Shown one piece after another: positions 18,591 to 28,995 of a stretch of 64,000 nt of DNA. The DNA is from Sulfuricurvum sp. GTDB lineage: Bacteria; Campylobacterota; Campylobacteria; Campylobacterales; Sulfurimonadaceae. The notes beneath the pieces are model-generated. The model made no database searches. It worked only from the letters and a program-made list of their open reading frames with translations, and had not been told where the DNA came from. The stretch covers positions 1-64,000 of the forward strand of contig JAUYUB010000006.1 of assembly GCA_030692765.1 (NCBI GenBank), written 5' to 3'. The position numbers were made by a program, and so were the translations under genes. Numbering within the stretch: position 1 is the stretch's first letter; each line of letters begins with the position of its first letter.

Positions 18591-19292
18591 ATGAAAAAAA
18601 CTCTACTGACATTGCTTGCAACAGCATCTATTCTTATAGCAAACGATGCGCTCATCACTGAACTAAGAGCCCTTAGCATCATCCAAGACAATCAAATCAA
18701 TATACTCAAGGTCAAAGATGAGGGAAGCATCTACCTAGTCAAAGGGGAACCAACCAATCCACCACCCGGCCAGCCAAAAAATCCTTTTGATTTTTACGTT
18801 ACCAAAGATAAAAAAATCCTCATAATGGGTAACGCGATCTATACCGATACGAAAGAAAAAGTTTCTTTTCCAATCGATAAAAACATACTAACAGGCAAAG
18901 AAGCATTCAGTTATGGGACAGGAAGTAAGGTCTTGTATGCGTTCACCGATCCAGAATGTCCCTACTGTAAAGATTTTGAAAGAAAAATGGAAACGCTCAA
19001 GGACAAATACACCTTCAAAATATTTCTATACCCGTTGCCATTTCATACCCAAGCAATACCTATGAGCAAATGGATACTCAACGGTAAAGACGCCAATCAA
19101 ATGGGACAGCGGCTAGTAGCCATTGCAAATGGTTCAACCGAGTATAAAAACCTGATACTAAGTGCCGATGAAGAAAAACAGTTGACTCAAACCATAGAGC
19201 AACAAAAGTCAGTGGCTCGTGATGCCCAAATAAGAGCTACCCCGACCATTTTAGACAGTAATTTTAAGACAGTAAATTGGCAAGCTCTTTAA
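18591..19292 (+). CDS. DsbC/DsbG-like periplasmic thiol:disulfide protein
   Basis: A 233-residue secreted protein: signal peptide at 1-18, an N-terminal region (about 20-95) resembling a DsbC dimerisation part, and a thioredoxin fold from about 105. The active-site motif CPYC lies at about residues 122-125 (TDPECPYCKDFE), and a cis-Pro loop ATPTI is near residue 217. It probably isomerises or reduces disulfides in exported proteins. The ATG has AAAGGA about 8 nt upstream. Confidence 0.8.
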   Translation: MKKTLLTLLATASILIANDALITELRALSIIQDNQINILKVKDEGSIYLVKGEPTNPPPGQPKNPFDFYVTKDKKILIMGNAIYTDTKEKVSFPIDKNILTGKEAFSYGTGSKVLYAFTDPECPYCKDFERKMETLKDKYTFKIFLYPLPFHTQAIPMSKWILNGKDANQMGQRLVAIANGSTEYKNLILSADEEKQLTQTIEQQKSVARDAQIRATPTILDSNFKTVNWQAL

Positions 19293-19375
19293 CCCACATA
19301 AATTTATAACCACATTTAATATTAGTTTTGGTTATATTATTTTAGAATATACAGATGTACTTTAAAAGGAACTCT

Positions 19376-20461
19376 ATGTATCCTAGATCACTTCTTTCTT
19401 TTTTACTCATCTGTACGACTGTTTATTCGCAATCATTGGATTCTCTGAGCGTACAACAAAATGAGACCCAGTCCGGTGAACTAAGCTGGTTCACAACACA
19501 CATGGACGATCTGGAACAGCATTTATCCAAAAAAGTAAGTATTGTTTCTTCTAATCTTGACCGTTTGATATGTGACGAAAATGACAAAAATACCACTGAT
19601 GAAAACGATAACAGAAAAGCTCCCTCTGATGAGAGAAAAGAAACCTTCTTACTCTCCACTGGATTTAATGACTTTTTCAAAGATGAAACCTATTTGGATG
19701 TCACCAATCGCAGTTATGTAAAAATTCATGGCGGATATGAGTACAACGAACGAGGCAAGTCTGCTCTTTTCAACGGTGTAACCGCTCGATTAAGACTACC
19801 TAAAACCCAAAAACAATTACAACTATTCATAGGACGAGATGAAGATGGGATCATGAGTCTTAACAATGTAAGACATGAAGATAGTGGTATTGGATTGAAA
19901 TACTACATGAATTCTCTATATAAAGGTTTGTTTTCACGTGCATCGATCGGTATCTCGGGTATAGACAACCCTTATATTAAAACCAATATCGAATACCCTC
20001 TTTATTTTGAAAATTGGCTCGTCAGACCTGTCCAAACTTTCAAATACTCCGCAAGAGATAAATTCGATGAATGGACAGACCTTTATTTTGATCGTAAAAT
20101 ATCCCATACAGAAATGATACGGTTACTGTTGGAACGCTCAACAAACAGTGAGATTAAAGGGATGCATTATCTGTCACAGCTCTCCTATTTAAACGCATAC
20201 CGTGATGATGTCAGCTTAAACTATTACGTTGGTATGAACGGACGGACAAAAGACCTGGGAAGCTTCTATGACAACAATACCACCCACCTTCAAAAGGGAA
20301 TTTATGAGTACACAGTGGGGGTCACATGGCGTCATCGTTTATGGAAAGATTATGTCTTTTACCAAATCGATCCGCAAATATCCTATCATGAACAATACAA
20401 ATATAAACCCAATCATATTATTCGTGTTGGAGTGGAAATTTATTTTGGAAACAACAAGTAG
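19376..20461 (+). CDS. Putative outer-membrane beta-barrel-like protein
   Basis: A 361-residue secreted protein with a signal peptide (MYPRSLLSFLLICTTVYSQ). A charged linker follows (about residues 45-90, rich in Asp, Glu, Lys and Asn), then a C-terminal part with alternating aromatic/polar strands ending in VGVEIYFGNNK. That suggests a barrel of around 12 strands. I do not recognise a named family. The ATG at 19376 has AAAAGGA 5 nt upstream; the in-frame ATG at 19355 lacks one. It converges on the diguanylate cyclase gene with a 6-bp gap. Confidence 0.65.
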   Translation: MYPRSLLSFLLICTTVYSQSLDSLSVQQNETQSGELSWFTTHMDDLEQHLSKKVSIVSSNLDRLICDENDKNTTDENDNRKAPSDERKETFLLSTGFNDFFKDETYLDVTNRSYVKIHGGYEYNERGKSALFNGVTARLRLPKTQKQLQLFIGRDEDGIMSLNNVRHEDSGIGLKYYMNSLYKGLFSRASIGISGIDNPYIKTNIEYPLYFENWLVRPVQTFKYSARDKFDEWTDLYFDRKISHTEMIRLLLERSTNSEIKGMHYLSQLSYLNAYRDDVSLNYYVGMNGRTKDLGSFYDNNTTHLQKGIYEYTVGVTWRHRLWKDYVFYQIDPQISYHEQYKYKPNHIIRVGVEIYFGNNK

Positions 20462-20467
20462 AACGGC

Positions 20468-21574
20468 TTATTTTTCTTGTACTTGATTACGTCCTAATTC
20501 TTTTGCCTTGTACAACGCGTTATCAGCACGCTTTAAAATTGAGGATAAGGTGTCATCATCATAGTGCTGTTGAGTGATTCCTACACTGATCGAAAAAGAA
20601 AAATTTGTTTGCGGAGTATGGATAACCAATGCATTTGTCTTTTCAATCATTCGCTGAGCACGTACACGAACATCTTTGAGTGATGTTTCTGGTAATAATA
20701 CAATAAATTCTTCCCCTCCATAACGTCCCAATAAATCAACTTTACGACTGTATCGCATCAAGAGTTTGGAAAATATCTGCAAAACTTCATCACCTACACC
20801 ATGACCATGGGTATCATTTATATTTTTAAAATAATCAATATCAATCATCATCACACCAAATGGGCGATCATACCGCTTGGCACGTTTAAATTCTATTTCC
20901 GCATTGGTGAAAAATGCACGGCGATTTGGCAATCCCGTAAGAGGATCTGTGTTCGCAAGAATACGAAGTTTTTTTTGCATCTCCTGGTGACTGTAGACAA
21001 AATAATAAAACAGTCCAAATATGCTGCTGGATATCAAAATAATATTAATAGTAAAAAATACGACACTGAGTTCATGGGATACTATTGGAACATAAATACC
21101 TAAACTCTCAATATTGCGATCCATAATGCCACTGATGATAAGCAACGCAATATAGGCAATGAACCATCGAACAGTAATCGATTTTTTAAGAAAAGTGAAT
21201 CCTCCCAATATCGTCAAAATTGACCACAAAACGACACCACCGGTTGCGACAACGCCACCCAATGAAATTTGGCACATAATCGGCAGTAATAGGCTAATCC
21301 AAAGTTGAATGTTTTGAGAAATGTTGTAATTTTTTGAATAATACAAATAAATAAAATTAACGGCTGTTATAAACGCATATCCAAACGGAATCAACGATTG
21401 ATAGACAAGACCTGACATGACGGATATAGTTCCCCAGACAATCCCTCCAAAAGACATAAAAAGACCGAGATAAATTAAAAAACTGTGTGCAAGTTTTTCC
21501 TCATCCGTAGACTCAGGCGTGTCTGCAATCATTGATAAATTGTTTAATATGACTTTGACTGATAAATTAATCAT
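20468..21574 (-). CDS. Membrane-anchored diguanylate cyclase (GGDEF)
   Basis: A 368-residue protein: six or so hydrophobic segments in residues ~30-200 form a membrane sensor region, followed by a GGDEF domain (about 205-365). The catalytic motif is intact (YGGEEF, about residue 285), and the substrate and magnesium residues DIDYFKNINDTHGHGVGDE are present, so it should make c-di-GMP. An RxxD inhibitory site is not obvious where it is usually found. The membrane part resembles MASE-type sensors, without a certain match. Confidence 0.85.
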   Translation of the reverse strand: MINLSVKVILNNLSMIADTPESTDEEKLAHSFLIYLGLFMSFGGIVWGTISVMSGLVYQSLIPFGYAFITAVNFIYLYYSKNYNISQNIQLWISLLLPIMCQISLGGVVATGGVVLWSILTILGGFTFLKKSITVRWFIAYIALLIISGIMDRNIESLGIYVPIVSHELSVVFFTINIILISSSIFGLFYYFVYSHQEMQKKLRILANTDPLTGLPNRRAFFTNAEIEFKRAKRYDRPFGVMMIDIDYFKNINDTHGHGVGDEVLQIFSKLLMRYSRKVDLLGRYGGEEFIVLLPETSLKDVRVRAQRMIEKTNALVIHTPQTNFSFSISVGITQQHYDDDTLSSILKRADNALYKAKELGRNQVQEK

Positions 21575-21733
21575 TGTACACTTACCTTATATAAACGAAC
21601 ACGAGGAAAACATCATGGTAATAAAAATAAATGTGACTAAAAGTTTATTCATAACTAATATAGTATCACAAAAACAAATAATATAGTATTTATAACTTTT
21701 AAAATTTCCCTAAGATATGGTAAAATCATACTT

Positions 21734-22603
21734 ATGTACTTACAATTCTTAATTTTACTTTCTCTTTTTTTCGCAACCGCCCAATGCGATATCCTCAAGC
21801 AAACCTATACATTCAAAGAGCCGACAATATACTCTTCAGATCTCATAAGCGGATGTTCCAAACGTTTTGAGATTTTACAGATACCCGATGGCAAAAGCAC
21901 TTATCGGATAAATGCACAGATTATTGCCAAAACCTATGAACTTAACGGATGCCATATTGATCTTGAAAAAGTCCGCTATGTCAATTTCACAAAAGAATCT
22001 ACACTGGATGTTTCCCCTTTAAAACAACAGCTCGTGGATGTGTTCATCTCTGCATACCCTACCATGAATATTCAAACATTAAACATCTTCCCTCGAGGTT
22101 TTATCGAATCCATTCCCAAAAATGCCAAAGCTGTATTTGATCGCGACATTACAGATAAAAATGATGGAATATTTTACATACTAGATAATAGCGGTGTACG
22201 GCGTTATTTTGACTTTTCTCTCGAAGCGTCCCTGTCTGTACTGCACAGCAGTCAAAACATTAATCGTAATGATGTTCTTACCTCCACAAATTCATCTCTA
22301 AAAGTAATCCCATTTACACAGTTTCGTGGTAAACCTATTAGCAGTTTAAACAACGACAGACAGCGTTTTCGACGTACACTGCGCGAAAATACCCCTATTG
22401 TCGATCGTCATCTCGAACCTCTTCCCATTGTCCTTAAAGGATCAAAGGTAAGTGTACAAGTGCAAAATGGACTAGTAATCGTTGAGTTTATCGCCACTGC
22501 CACGCAAGAAGGGGCACTGTATGATATTATTACGATTGAGAAAAGCGATAAAAAAAGAGCAAAAGCAAAAATAATCGGAGAAAATCGGGTGGAACTGCAA
22601 TGA
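21734..22603 (+). CDS. flgA: Flagellar P-ring assembly chaperone FlgA
   Basis: A 289-residue periplasmic chaperone for the flagellar P-ring protein FlgI. It has a signal peptide (residues 1-17), an N-terminal region with Cys19/Cys40/Cys75, and a C-terminal SAF-type domain (LVLKG-like VLKGSKVSVQVQNGLVIVEF, then TATQEGALYDIITIEKS). The final residues KAKIIGENRVELQ are the usual FlgA ending. It starts a long same-strand run and overlaps ubiX by 4 bp, although it is not otherwise next to flagellar genes. Confidence 0.88.
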   Translation: MYLQFLILLSLFFATAQCDILKQTYTFKEPTIYSSDLISGCSKRFEILQIPDGKSTYRINAQIIAKTYELNGCHIDLEKVRYVNFTKESTLDVSPLKQQLVDVFISAYPTMNIQTLNIFPRGFIESIPKNAKAVFDRDITDKNDGIFYILDNSGVRRYFDFSLEASLSVLHSSQNINRNDVLTSTNSSLKVIPFTQFRGKPISSLNNDRQRFRRTLRENTPIVDRHLEPLPIVLKGSKVSVQVQNGLVIVEFIATATQEGALYDIITIEKSDKKRAKAKIIGENRVELQ

Positions 22604-23127
22604 AAGTGGTCGTCGGTATCAGCGGAGCCAGCGGTGCAAGTTTGGGTTTAAAATTTGCAAAAGCTCTGCCTGCGCAGATACAAAAGCATCTTATTGTCTC
22701 AAATCATGCACAGATTGTCCTCGATAAAGAAGAAAATACAACTCTCCACACCAACGATCAAATCTGGGCATCTGTTGCCTCAGGTTCATACGGTGCGGAT
22801 GCGATGATAATCGTTCCGTGTAGTATGAATACCCTTGCGAAAATTGCCTGTGGGATTGCCGATAATCTGATAACACGCGCGGCAAGTGTCATGATCAAAG
22901 AGCGACGAACACTCGTCTTAGCTCCTCGTGAGATCCCTTTTTCACCTATCGCTTTGGAAAATATGCACAAGCTCTCGATGATGGGCGTTATTATCGCTCC
23001 TCCTGTACTTGCTTATTACTCAGGACAAGAGAGTCTCGATGAGATGGAAAACTTTATGATTGGAAAATGGTGCGATTTGATGGGTATACAAAACGATCTC
23101 TATAAACGGTGGAGTGATAATGCATAA
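22600..23127 (+). CDS. ubiX: Flavin prenyltransferase UbiX
   Basis: A 175-residue flavoprotein that joins FMN and dimethylallyl phosphate to make prenylated FMN for UbiD-type decarboxylases. The SGASGASLGLKF loop and the C-terminal RRTLVLAPREIPFSPIALENM motif are hallmarks. In Campylobacterota it serves quinone biosynthesis (the futalosine menaquinone route uses a UbiD-like decarboxylase). It overlaps flgA and coaD. Confidence 0.92.
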   Translation: MKVVVGISGASGASLGLKFAKALPAQIQKHLIVSNHAQIVLDKEENTTLHTNDQIWASVASGSYGADAMIIVPCSMNTLAKIACGIADNLITRAASVMIKERRTLVLAPREIPFSPIALENMHKLSMMGVIIAPPVLAYYSGQESLDEMENFMIGKWCDLMGIQNDLYKRWSDNA

Positions 23128-23611
23128 GGTAGCCCTTTATCCCGGTACTTTTGATCCTATTACCAATGGACATTTTGATATCATCGAACGGGCACTGAAG
23201 CTTTTTGATGAAGTTGTTGTGGCCGTTGCCGATTCAACTGACAAACATCCTAGATTCGAGCTTAGCGAACGTATTAAAATGGTCGAACTTGCGGTCAAAG
23301 ACCTAGAGCGCATACGCGTTGTCGGATTTGACAATCTCACCGTTGAACTTGCCAAATCACTCAATTCGACCGTCCTCATACGTGGACTTCGCGCTGTAAG
23401 CGATTTTGAATTTGAACTGCAATTAGGATATTTAAATAATTCATTAGATCCTGAGATTGAAACGGTCTATTTGATGCCAAAGCTCAAGCATGCCTTTATC
23501 AGTTCATCCATTGTTCGAAATCTTTTAAAATTCAACGGAAAAACAGAGCACTTACTGCCAGCCTCTGTCCAAAATGTTATTTGGAGTATGAAATCATGTA
23601 CGTTACCATAG
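23120..23611 (+). CDS. coaD: Phosphopantetheine adenylyltransferase CoaD
   Basis: A 163-residue enzyme of coenzyme A synthesis; it adenylates 4'-phosphopantetheine. TFDPITNGH (residues 8-16) is the class nucleotidyltransferase motif, with LIRGLRAVSDFEFE and SSSIVRNL further on. I prefer the ATG at 23120 to the GTG at 23114 because it begins MHKVALYPG like the family. It overlaps the ubiX end by 8 bp and tmk by 16 bp. Confidence 0.94.
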   Translation: MHKVALYPGTFDPITNGHFDIIERALKLFDEVVVAVADSTDKHPRFELSERIKMVELAVKDLERIRVVGFDNLTVELAKSLNSTVLIRGLRAVSDFEFELQLGYLNNSLDPEIETVYLMPKLKHAFISSSIVRNLLKFNGKTEHLLPASVQNVIWSMKSCTLP

Positions 23612-24177
23612 AGGGGATTGATACTGCTGGTAAAAGCACCCAAATAGATGCTTTGCGTCAACTGTTCTCCGATGCTGTTTTTACCAAAGAACCGGGCGGT
23701 ACTCATGTTGGGCAAACCATACGGTCTATGATCCTCAACGGTGAATTGACCAATAAACATGCAGAGATGTTCATGTTCTTAGCCGATCGTGCAGAACATA
23801 CCCAACAAATTATCGTACCCAATCTCAACTCGCTTATCATATCCGATCGCTCATGCGTATCGGGAGTTGCCTATGCAACAGTGCAAGATGTATGTGATAT
23901 CAATACTCTGGTACAACTTAATCGTTTGGCCACTGACAATCATCTTCCACAACATGTTTTTATTTTGAAGCTTACCCCCGAAGTACTCACCTATCGATTA
24001 TCCCAAAAAGAGCACGATGCAATCGAATCTCGAGGGATTGAATATCTCCTGTCCATACAAGATGCCCTTATAGAATCAGCACATGCATTAGGGATTCAAA
24101 CCCATGTAATCGATGCGTCACAATCTATTGATACTATTACAACCGAGATTGCAAATCTCATCAAAGGAGCCTTATGA
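23596..24177 (+). CDS. tmk: Thymidylate kinase
   Basis: A 193-residue kinase that makes dTDP from dTMP. It has a P-loop (EGIDTAGKST) near the N terminus, the TKEPGGT motif and the DRSCVSGVAYA substrate motif. The ATG at 23596 (MYVTIEGID) is preferred over the upstream in-frame TTG, because it aligns with the usual start. It overlaps coaD by 16 bp and hisS by 4 bp. Confidence 0.93.
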   Translation: MYVTIEGIDTAGKSTQIDALRQLFSDAVFTKEPGGTHVGQTIRSMILNGELTNKHAEMFMFLADRAEHTQQIIVPNLNSLIISDRSCVSGVAYATVQDVCDINTLVQLNRLATDNHLPQHVFILKLTPEVLTYRLSQKEHDAIESRGIEYLLSIQDALIESAHALGIQTHVIDASQSIDTITTEIANLIKGAL

Positions 24178-25385
24178 TTCAATCACTACGCGGGATGAAT
24201 GATATCCTCTCAAACGACTATGAACGTTTTACCTATTTTATAGACACCGCGACAGCCATTGCTAAACGGTATGGATTTCATTATGTTGAGACCCCGTTAC
24301 TCGAAGAGACGGCTTTATTCAAACGTTCCGTCGGAGAGAGCAGTGACATTGTCGGCAAAGAGATGTACCAGTTCACTGACAAAGGGGATAATGATGTATG
24401 TTTGCGTCCTGAGGGAACAGCGGGAGTAGTACGTGCCTTTATCCAACAAAAACTCGATAAAAAAGGGGGAATTCACCGCTTTTATTATCACGGTGCGATG
24501 TTCCGCTACGAGCGTCCGCAAAAGGGTCGCTTGAGAGAATTCCATCAATTTGGCGTTGAAAGCTTCGGAGTGGATTCAGTATACGAAGATGCCCTTATGA
24601 TTATGATGGTGGCAGATATTCTCAAAACTTTAGGAATTGGCTACCGTTTACAGTTAAACTCCTTGGGTGATCAAAACTGTATGCCCGCCTATCGCGAAAA
24701 TCTGGTCTCTTTTATCGAATCGTGTGGCGAAAATATATGCGAAGACTGCCAACGACGCAAAGCCACCAATCCCATCCGTGTTTTGGATTGTAAAAACGAA
24801 AAATGCCAGCATCTCTACGCCAATGCACCTAAGCTCATCAATCAGCTGTGCAATGGATGTCAGAGCGATTTTGACACATTGAAAACTATTTTGGATGATC
24901 ATAATATTGCGTATGAAATCGATACGAATCTGGTACGCGGATTGGATTATTATTCCAAAACGGCTTTTGAATTTGTAAGCGACAACATCGGTTCACAAAG
25001 TGCCATTGCAGGTGGAGGACGATACGATCGCCTTATCGAATTTTTAGATGGAAAGCCGACCCCTGCTGTAGGATTTGCCATTGGAATTGAGCGTCTTATG
25101 GAACTCATCGTTATGCCCGAACCTGCTCGAAACGGCTATTATTTTGGAGCGATGGAGCTAGAGTCTTTGCCTATTATTCTGAAATGTGCCGAAAAATTTC
25201 GCCAAACTCATACTGCTGTAGTCGAATATGAGCCAAAAAATCTAAAGAATCACCTCAAGGGTGCCGATCGTATTAATGCACGTTACTGCGCAGTAATCGG
25301 GGAAAACGAAAGAAACAGCAATTCTATATGGATTAAAGATTTAGTTGAGCAAAAAGAGACTATTATCTCATTAGATTCAATCTAA
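24174..25385 (+). CDS. hisS: Histidyl-tRNA synthetase
   Basis: A 403-residue class II aminoacyl-tRNA synthetase. Motif 2 reads FRYERPQKGRLREFHQFGVESFG; the histidine-specific loop LVRGLDYYSKTAFEF and motif 3 GFAIGIERL are present. A Cys pair cluster (CEDCQRR, NEKCQ, CNGC) in the insertion domain is a known feature of this subgroup. It starts with ATGA overlap on tmk. Confidence 0.95.
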   Translation: MIQSLRGMNDILSNDYERFTYFIDTATAIAKRYGFHYVETPLLEETALFKRSVGESSDIVGKEMYQFTDKGDNDVCLRPEGTAGVVRAFIQQKLDKKGGIHRFYYHGAMFRYERPQKGRLREFHQFGVESFGVDSVYEDALMIMMVADILKTLGIGYRLQLNSLGDQNCMPAYRENLVSFIESCGENICEDCQRRKATNPIRVLDCKNEKCQHLYANAPKLINQLCNGCQSDFDTLKTILDDHNIAYEIDTNLVRGLDYYSKTAFEFVSDNIGSQSAIAGGGRYDRLIEFLDGKPTPAVGFAIGIERLMELIVMPEPARNGYYFGAMELESLPIILKCAEKFRQTHTAVVEYEPKNLKNHLKGADRINARYCAVIGENERNSNSIWIKDLVEQKETIISLDSI

Positions 25386-25396
25386 GGGGTTTAAAA

Positions 25397-27148
25397 ATGT
25401 TGGAAATAATAGGAAAACTCGAAACGGTCGAACATTTTTTCATCAAAGGTATCAGCGAAATTTTTGAATTAGGCTTTTTGATTATCCCTATTTTACTTCT
25501 CATGCTGTTTGTGTATGACCGTTATGTACAGCGCAAGCATCAGCTTCTGGTTCATTATCCGATCATTGGGCGCATGCGCTATGTGTTTGAAGCTCTTCGT
25601 GAACCAATGCGCCAATATTTTGCCAACGAAGCATTTTATGATTCACGCGATAAAATCGATTGGGTTTATAAAGCCGCTAAAAATATTCCCAACTTTATGT
25701 CTTTTTCACTCACCCAGCCATTTAATGGTTCTCGCTTTATTGTCAAACACTCTTCTCATGTTTTGAATGAATCCGAAGTTAATCAAGACCTTGGGATAAC
25801 ATTTGGACCAACCCGCACTAAACCTTTTAAATCTAAAACGCCCATTATTCGATCAGCCATGAGCGATGGTGCCTTAAGCCCTGAGGGAATACGTGCCTTT
25901 GCTATGGGAGCTACAATGGGCCATTTTCCAGTCAATACAGGAGAGGGAGGATTGACCTCTAATTTTTTCTATACCCATCGTCCTGATACAAAAAATATGA
26001 AATACCTTGAAACAGTAAGTGGGACATGGTTTGCCGAATTGGCGTTCAAGCTGGCTGCCTTTTTCTTTAACCGCGGCGTTGCGATCAAAATCTATCGTCG
26101 TATTTTATTGCACAGTAAAACTGAAAATACTTTTTTATACGATCCGGTATCGCATCTTCTTTTCCGTATCAATTGGGATGCCCCATTGAGTGCATTTCCA
26201 CAAGAAGTCCCATCCGATATGCCGGATATCGTTTTTCAAATCGGCTCAGGGCTATATGGGGTTCGCGATAAAGAGGGCAAATTTGATTTTGACCGCTACG
26301 CGAAAGTGATCCGTTTTTGCCGCATGACCGAAATCAAAATCGCACAAGGCGCAAAGCAAACTGGCGGTAAACTTGCTGCGGAAAAAGTATCTGATGATAT
26401 AGCTTACTACCGCGGCGTTGAAGCTCATAAAAATCTTATCTCTCCTAATCGTTTCCCGTTTGCTTCCAATGATGAAGATCTCTTGGATTTCATCGCAAAA
26501 CTTCAAGATATTTCACTAAAACCCGTCGGTATGAAAATCGTCATCTCCGATGATGCCAATGTACGATCACTTGCTGAGACCATGTCTGATCGTAAACGTG
26601 CACAAAAAAGCAATCCGGATTTTATCACCGTCGATAGTGGTGATGGAGGAAGTGCCACTGCCCCGTTAGAACTAATGGGTGCCGTAGGTTTAACAACCCT
26701 CAATGCACTGTATATCCTTGATACAGTAATGAAAGATTATGGCTTACGTGATGATCTAAAACTCATCGCAAGCGGAAAGATTTTGACCCCTGATGATGTT
26801 GTCATCACCCTCTGTATGGGTGCAGATGCTGTTGGTATTGCTCGCGGATTTATGATGAGTGCGGGCTGTATTCGTGCCCGTATGTGTGCAGGTACAGGCT
26901 CTCACCACTGCCCAGTTGGTCTTGCAACACAAAATCCGGTCTTACGTGCATCCTATTTGGTTCTTCGCAAAGCAGGTGAAATCGCTAACTATCATAACAA
27001 CCTTCTCAAAGGTATCAAAAATATGCTTGCTGTTATGGGAATACAGAATATCACTGACTTAGGACGCAACAATCTTACGTTTAAAAACGAAAACGGAGAA
27101 ATATATTTTGACGTTAACATCTATTTCCACCAAAAATTCCACCACTAA
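25397..27148 (+). CDS. FMN-binding glutamate synthase-family protein (GltB central-domain-like)
   Basis: A 583-residue protein with one N-terminal membrane anchor (about residues 22-42), followed by a glutamate-synthase-type TIM barrel. Family motifs include NTGEGGL, ITVDSGDGGSATAP and the Cys-rich CAGTGSHHCPVGLATQNP region. It lacks the N-terminal glutaminase domain of GltB, so it cannot use glutamine as in classical GOGAT. Its electron donor and substrate are not known from sequence. It lies in the hisS-speA run and probably shares their transcript. Confidence 0.85.
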   Translation: MLEIIGKLETVEHFFIKGISEIFELGFLIIPILLLMLFVYDRYVQRKHQLLVHYPIIGRMRYVFEALREPMRQYFANEAFYDSRDKIDWVYKAAKNIPNFMSFSLTQPFNGSRFIVKHSSHVLNESEVNQDLGITFGPTRTKPFKSKTPIIRSAMSDGALSPEGIRAFAMGATMGHFPVNTGEGGLTSNFFYTHRPDTKNMKYLETVSGTWFAELAFKLAAFFFNRGVAIKIYRRILLHSKTENTFLYDPVSHLLFRINWDAPLSAFPQEVPSDMPDIVFQIGSGLYGVRDKEGKFDFDRYAKVIRFCRMTEIKIAQGAKQTGGKLAAEKVSDDIAYYRGVEAHKNLISPNRFPFASNDEDLLDFIAKLQDISLKPVGMKIVISDDANVRSLAETMSDRKRAQKSNPDFITVDSGDGGSATAPLELMGAVGLTTLNALYILDTVMKDYGLRDDLKLIASGKILTPDDVVITLCMGADAVGIARGFMMSAGCIRARMCAGTGSHHCPVGLATQNPVLRASYLVLRKAGEIANYHNNLLKGIKNMLAVMGIQNITDLGRNNLTFKNENGEIYFDVNIYFHQKFHH

Positions 27149-27157
27149 AGGTCATTA

Positions 27158-28987
27158 ATGCAAAATTACGGTATCGATATCTGGGGTGAAAACAACTTTA
27201 TGATTGATCAAGGCAAAGTCAAAGTCAATTATAAAAGTTCACCGTCGCTTATAGAGATCACACAAAGAATACGAAAAACAAATCTGAGCGGTCCATTGAT
27301 TTTGCGATTTCCGCATCTCATTGAAAAACAGATCAATCTTTTGTATTCAAACTTTCAACGCGCCATCTTTGAAAATGACTACACCGGAAAATTTCGTGCC
27401 GTATTCCCTCTCAAAGTCAACCAATTTCCAGAAGCCGTCGATGCTATCGTAGAACTTGGTGAAAAACACGCTTACGGCTTAGAAGCGGGTTCAAAAGCAG
27501 AGCTTGCTATCGCAATGGCAAAGACACCAATCGGATCACCTATCACAGTCAATGGGTTCAAAGACGAAGAGATGGTTACTTTGAGCTTTATGGCAGCACA
27601 AATGGGTCATGATATTACGATTACGATCGAAGGGCTTGGTGAGCTTGAATGGATTATTGACGTAGCAAAATCGTGCGGTTTAAAAGTTCCTAATATTGGA
27701 TTTAGGGTTCGGTTGCAAAGTGAAGGAAGCGGTATTTGGGCTAAAAGCAGTGGTTTAAGTGCAAAATTTGGACTAACCTCTACCGAGCTTATCGAAGCGA
27801 TCGGAATGCTCCAAGAACATAATATGGTACAGCATTTCAGTATGATCCATTTTCACGTTGGCTCTCAAATGCAGGATATTTCGACGCTCAAGCGTGTCTT
27901 GCGTGAGTCGGGAAATATCTATGCTGAACTCAAAAAAATGGGTGCGACCAATCTCAATGCCATCAATATCGGTGGAGGATTAGCAGTTGAATATTCTCAG
28001 CACAGTTCAACACGTTTACGCAACTATACCCTTGAAGAGTTCTCTAACAGCGTTGTTTTCTTGCTGCGCGAGATCATGAATGCCAAAGGCGTTGAGCATC
28101 CCGATATTTATACTGAATCCGGACGTTTTATCGTAGCATCGCACTCTGTCCTCATCGCTCCGGTGCTTGAACTGTTTTCACATGATTATCAACTCAAATC
28201 ATTGAAGCTAAAAGACGAGAACCCTCCCCTTATCGAAGAATTACGTGAACTCAATTCTCTCCTTACGCCACGCACATGCATCGAGTACATGCACGATGCC
28301 CTTGACCATATGGAATCATTATTAACCCTCTTTAACCTAGGGCACATAGATTTGCAGGACCGATCCAATGCAGAGATCTTGGTACATCAGATTATTAAAA
28401 AATCACTCTACCTTTCTCAAGACAACCCTATGCCTGAAATTGAGCGATTACAGGTGAAGATGCAAGAGCGTTATTTGATCAACAGCTCAATTTTTCAAAG
28501 TATTCCGGACTACTGGGGCTTGCAGCAGCAGTTTCCGATAATGCCGCTTGATAAACTTGATATTCCTGCAATTCGTGCTGCCAGTCTTTGGGATATAACC
28601 TGTGACAGCGATGGAGAAATTCGATTTAAACCTGATACACCACTGTATCTGCATGATATCGATTTGGATGAAGAAGATTATTTTCTTGCTTTCTTTAACG
28701 TAGGCGCTTATCAAGAAACACTGGGGATGAACCATAACCTCTTCACCCATCCAAGCGAATGTACGATCTTGATTAATGATACCGGATATGAAATAGAAAA
28801 CTTTACCGAATCTGACAATGTCCTCAATATTCTAGAAGATATTGGCTATGACGCTTCTAAACTTCTAACTAACCTTAAAAATAAATTGGCCACAAGTGAG
28901 TTTATTACAGAAGAAGAAAAAACAGATACACTACAAAAGCTAGAAATGTACCTCTATCAAAATGGGTACTTAAGAACAACTCGATAA
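27158..28987 (+). CDS. speA: Biosynthetic arginine decarboxylase SpeA
   Basis: A 609-residue PLP-dependent decarboxylase that makes agmatine for polyamine or spermidine synthesis. The PLP lysine lies in FPLKVNQ (about residue 86). HFHVGSQ, NIGGGLAVEY and the C-terminal region ECTILINDTGYEIENF are family markers. Size and layout match the meso type of Campylobacterota. It has AAAGG 7 nt before ATG and is followed 8 nt later by cysE. Confidence 0.93.
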   Translation: MQNYGIDIWGENNFMIDQGKVKVNYKSSPSLIEITQRIRKTNLSGPLILRFPHLIEKQINLLYSNFQRAIFENDYTGKFRAVFPLKVNQFPEAVDAIVELGEKHAYGLEAGSKAELAIAMAKTPIGSPITVNGFKDEEMVTLSFMAAQMGHDITITIEGLGELEWIIDVAKSCGLKVPNIGFRVRLQSEGSGIWAKSSGLSAKFGLTSTELIEAIGMLQEHNMVQHFSMIHFHVGSQMQDISTLKRVLRESGNIYAELKKMGATNLNAINIGGGLAVEYSQHSSTRLRNYTLEEFSNSVVFLLREIMNAKGVEHPDIYTESGRFIVASHSVLIAPVLELFSHDYQLKSLKLKDENPPLIEELRELNSLLTPRTCIEYMHDALDHMESLLTLFNLGHIDLQDRSNAEILVHQIIKKSLYLSQDNPMPEIERLQVKMQERYLINSSIFQSIPDYWGLQQQFPIMPLDKLDIPAIRAASLWDITCDSDGEIRFKPDTPLYLHDIDLDEEDYFLAFFNVGAYQETLGMNHNLFTHPSECTILINDTGYEIENFTESDNVLNILEDIGYDASKLLTNLKNKLATSEFITEEEKTDTLQKLEMYLYQNGYLRTTR

Positions 28988-28995
28988 GGGATAAT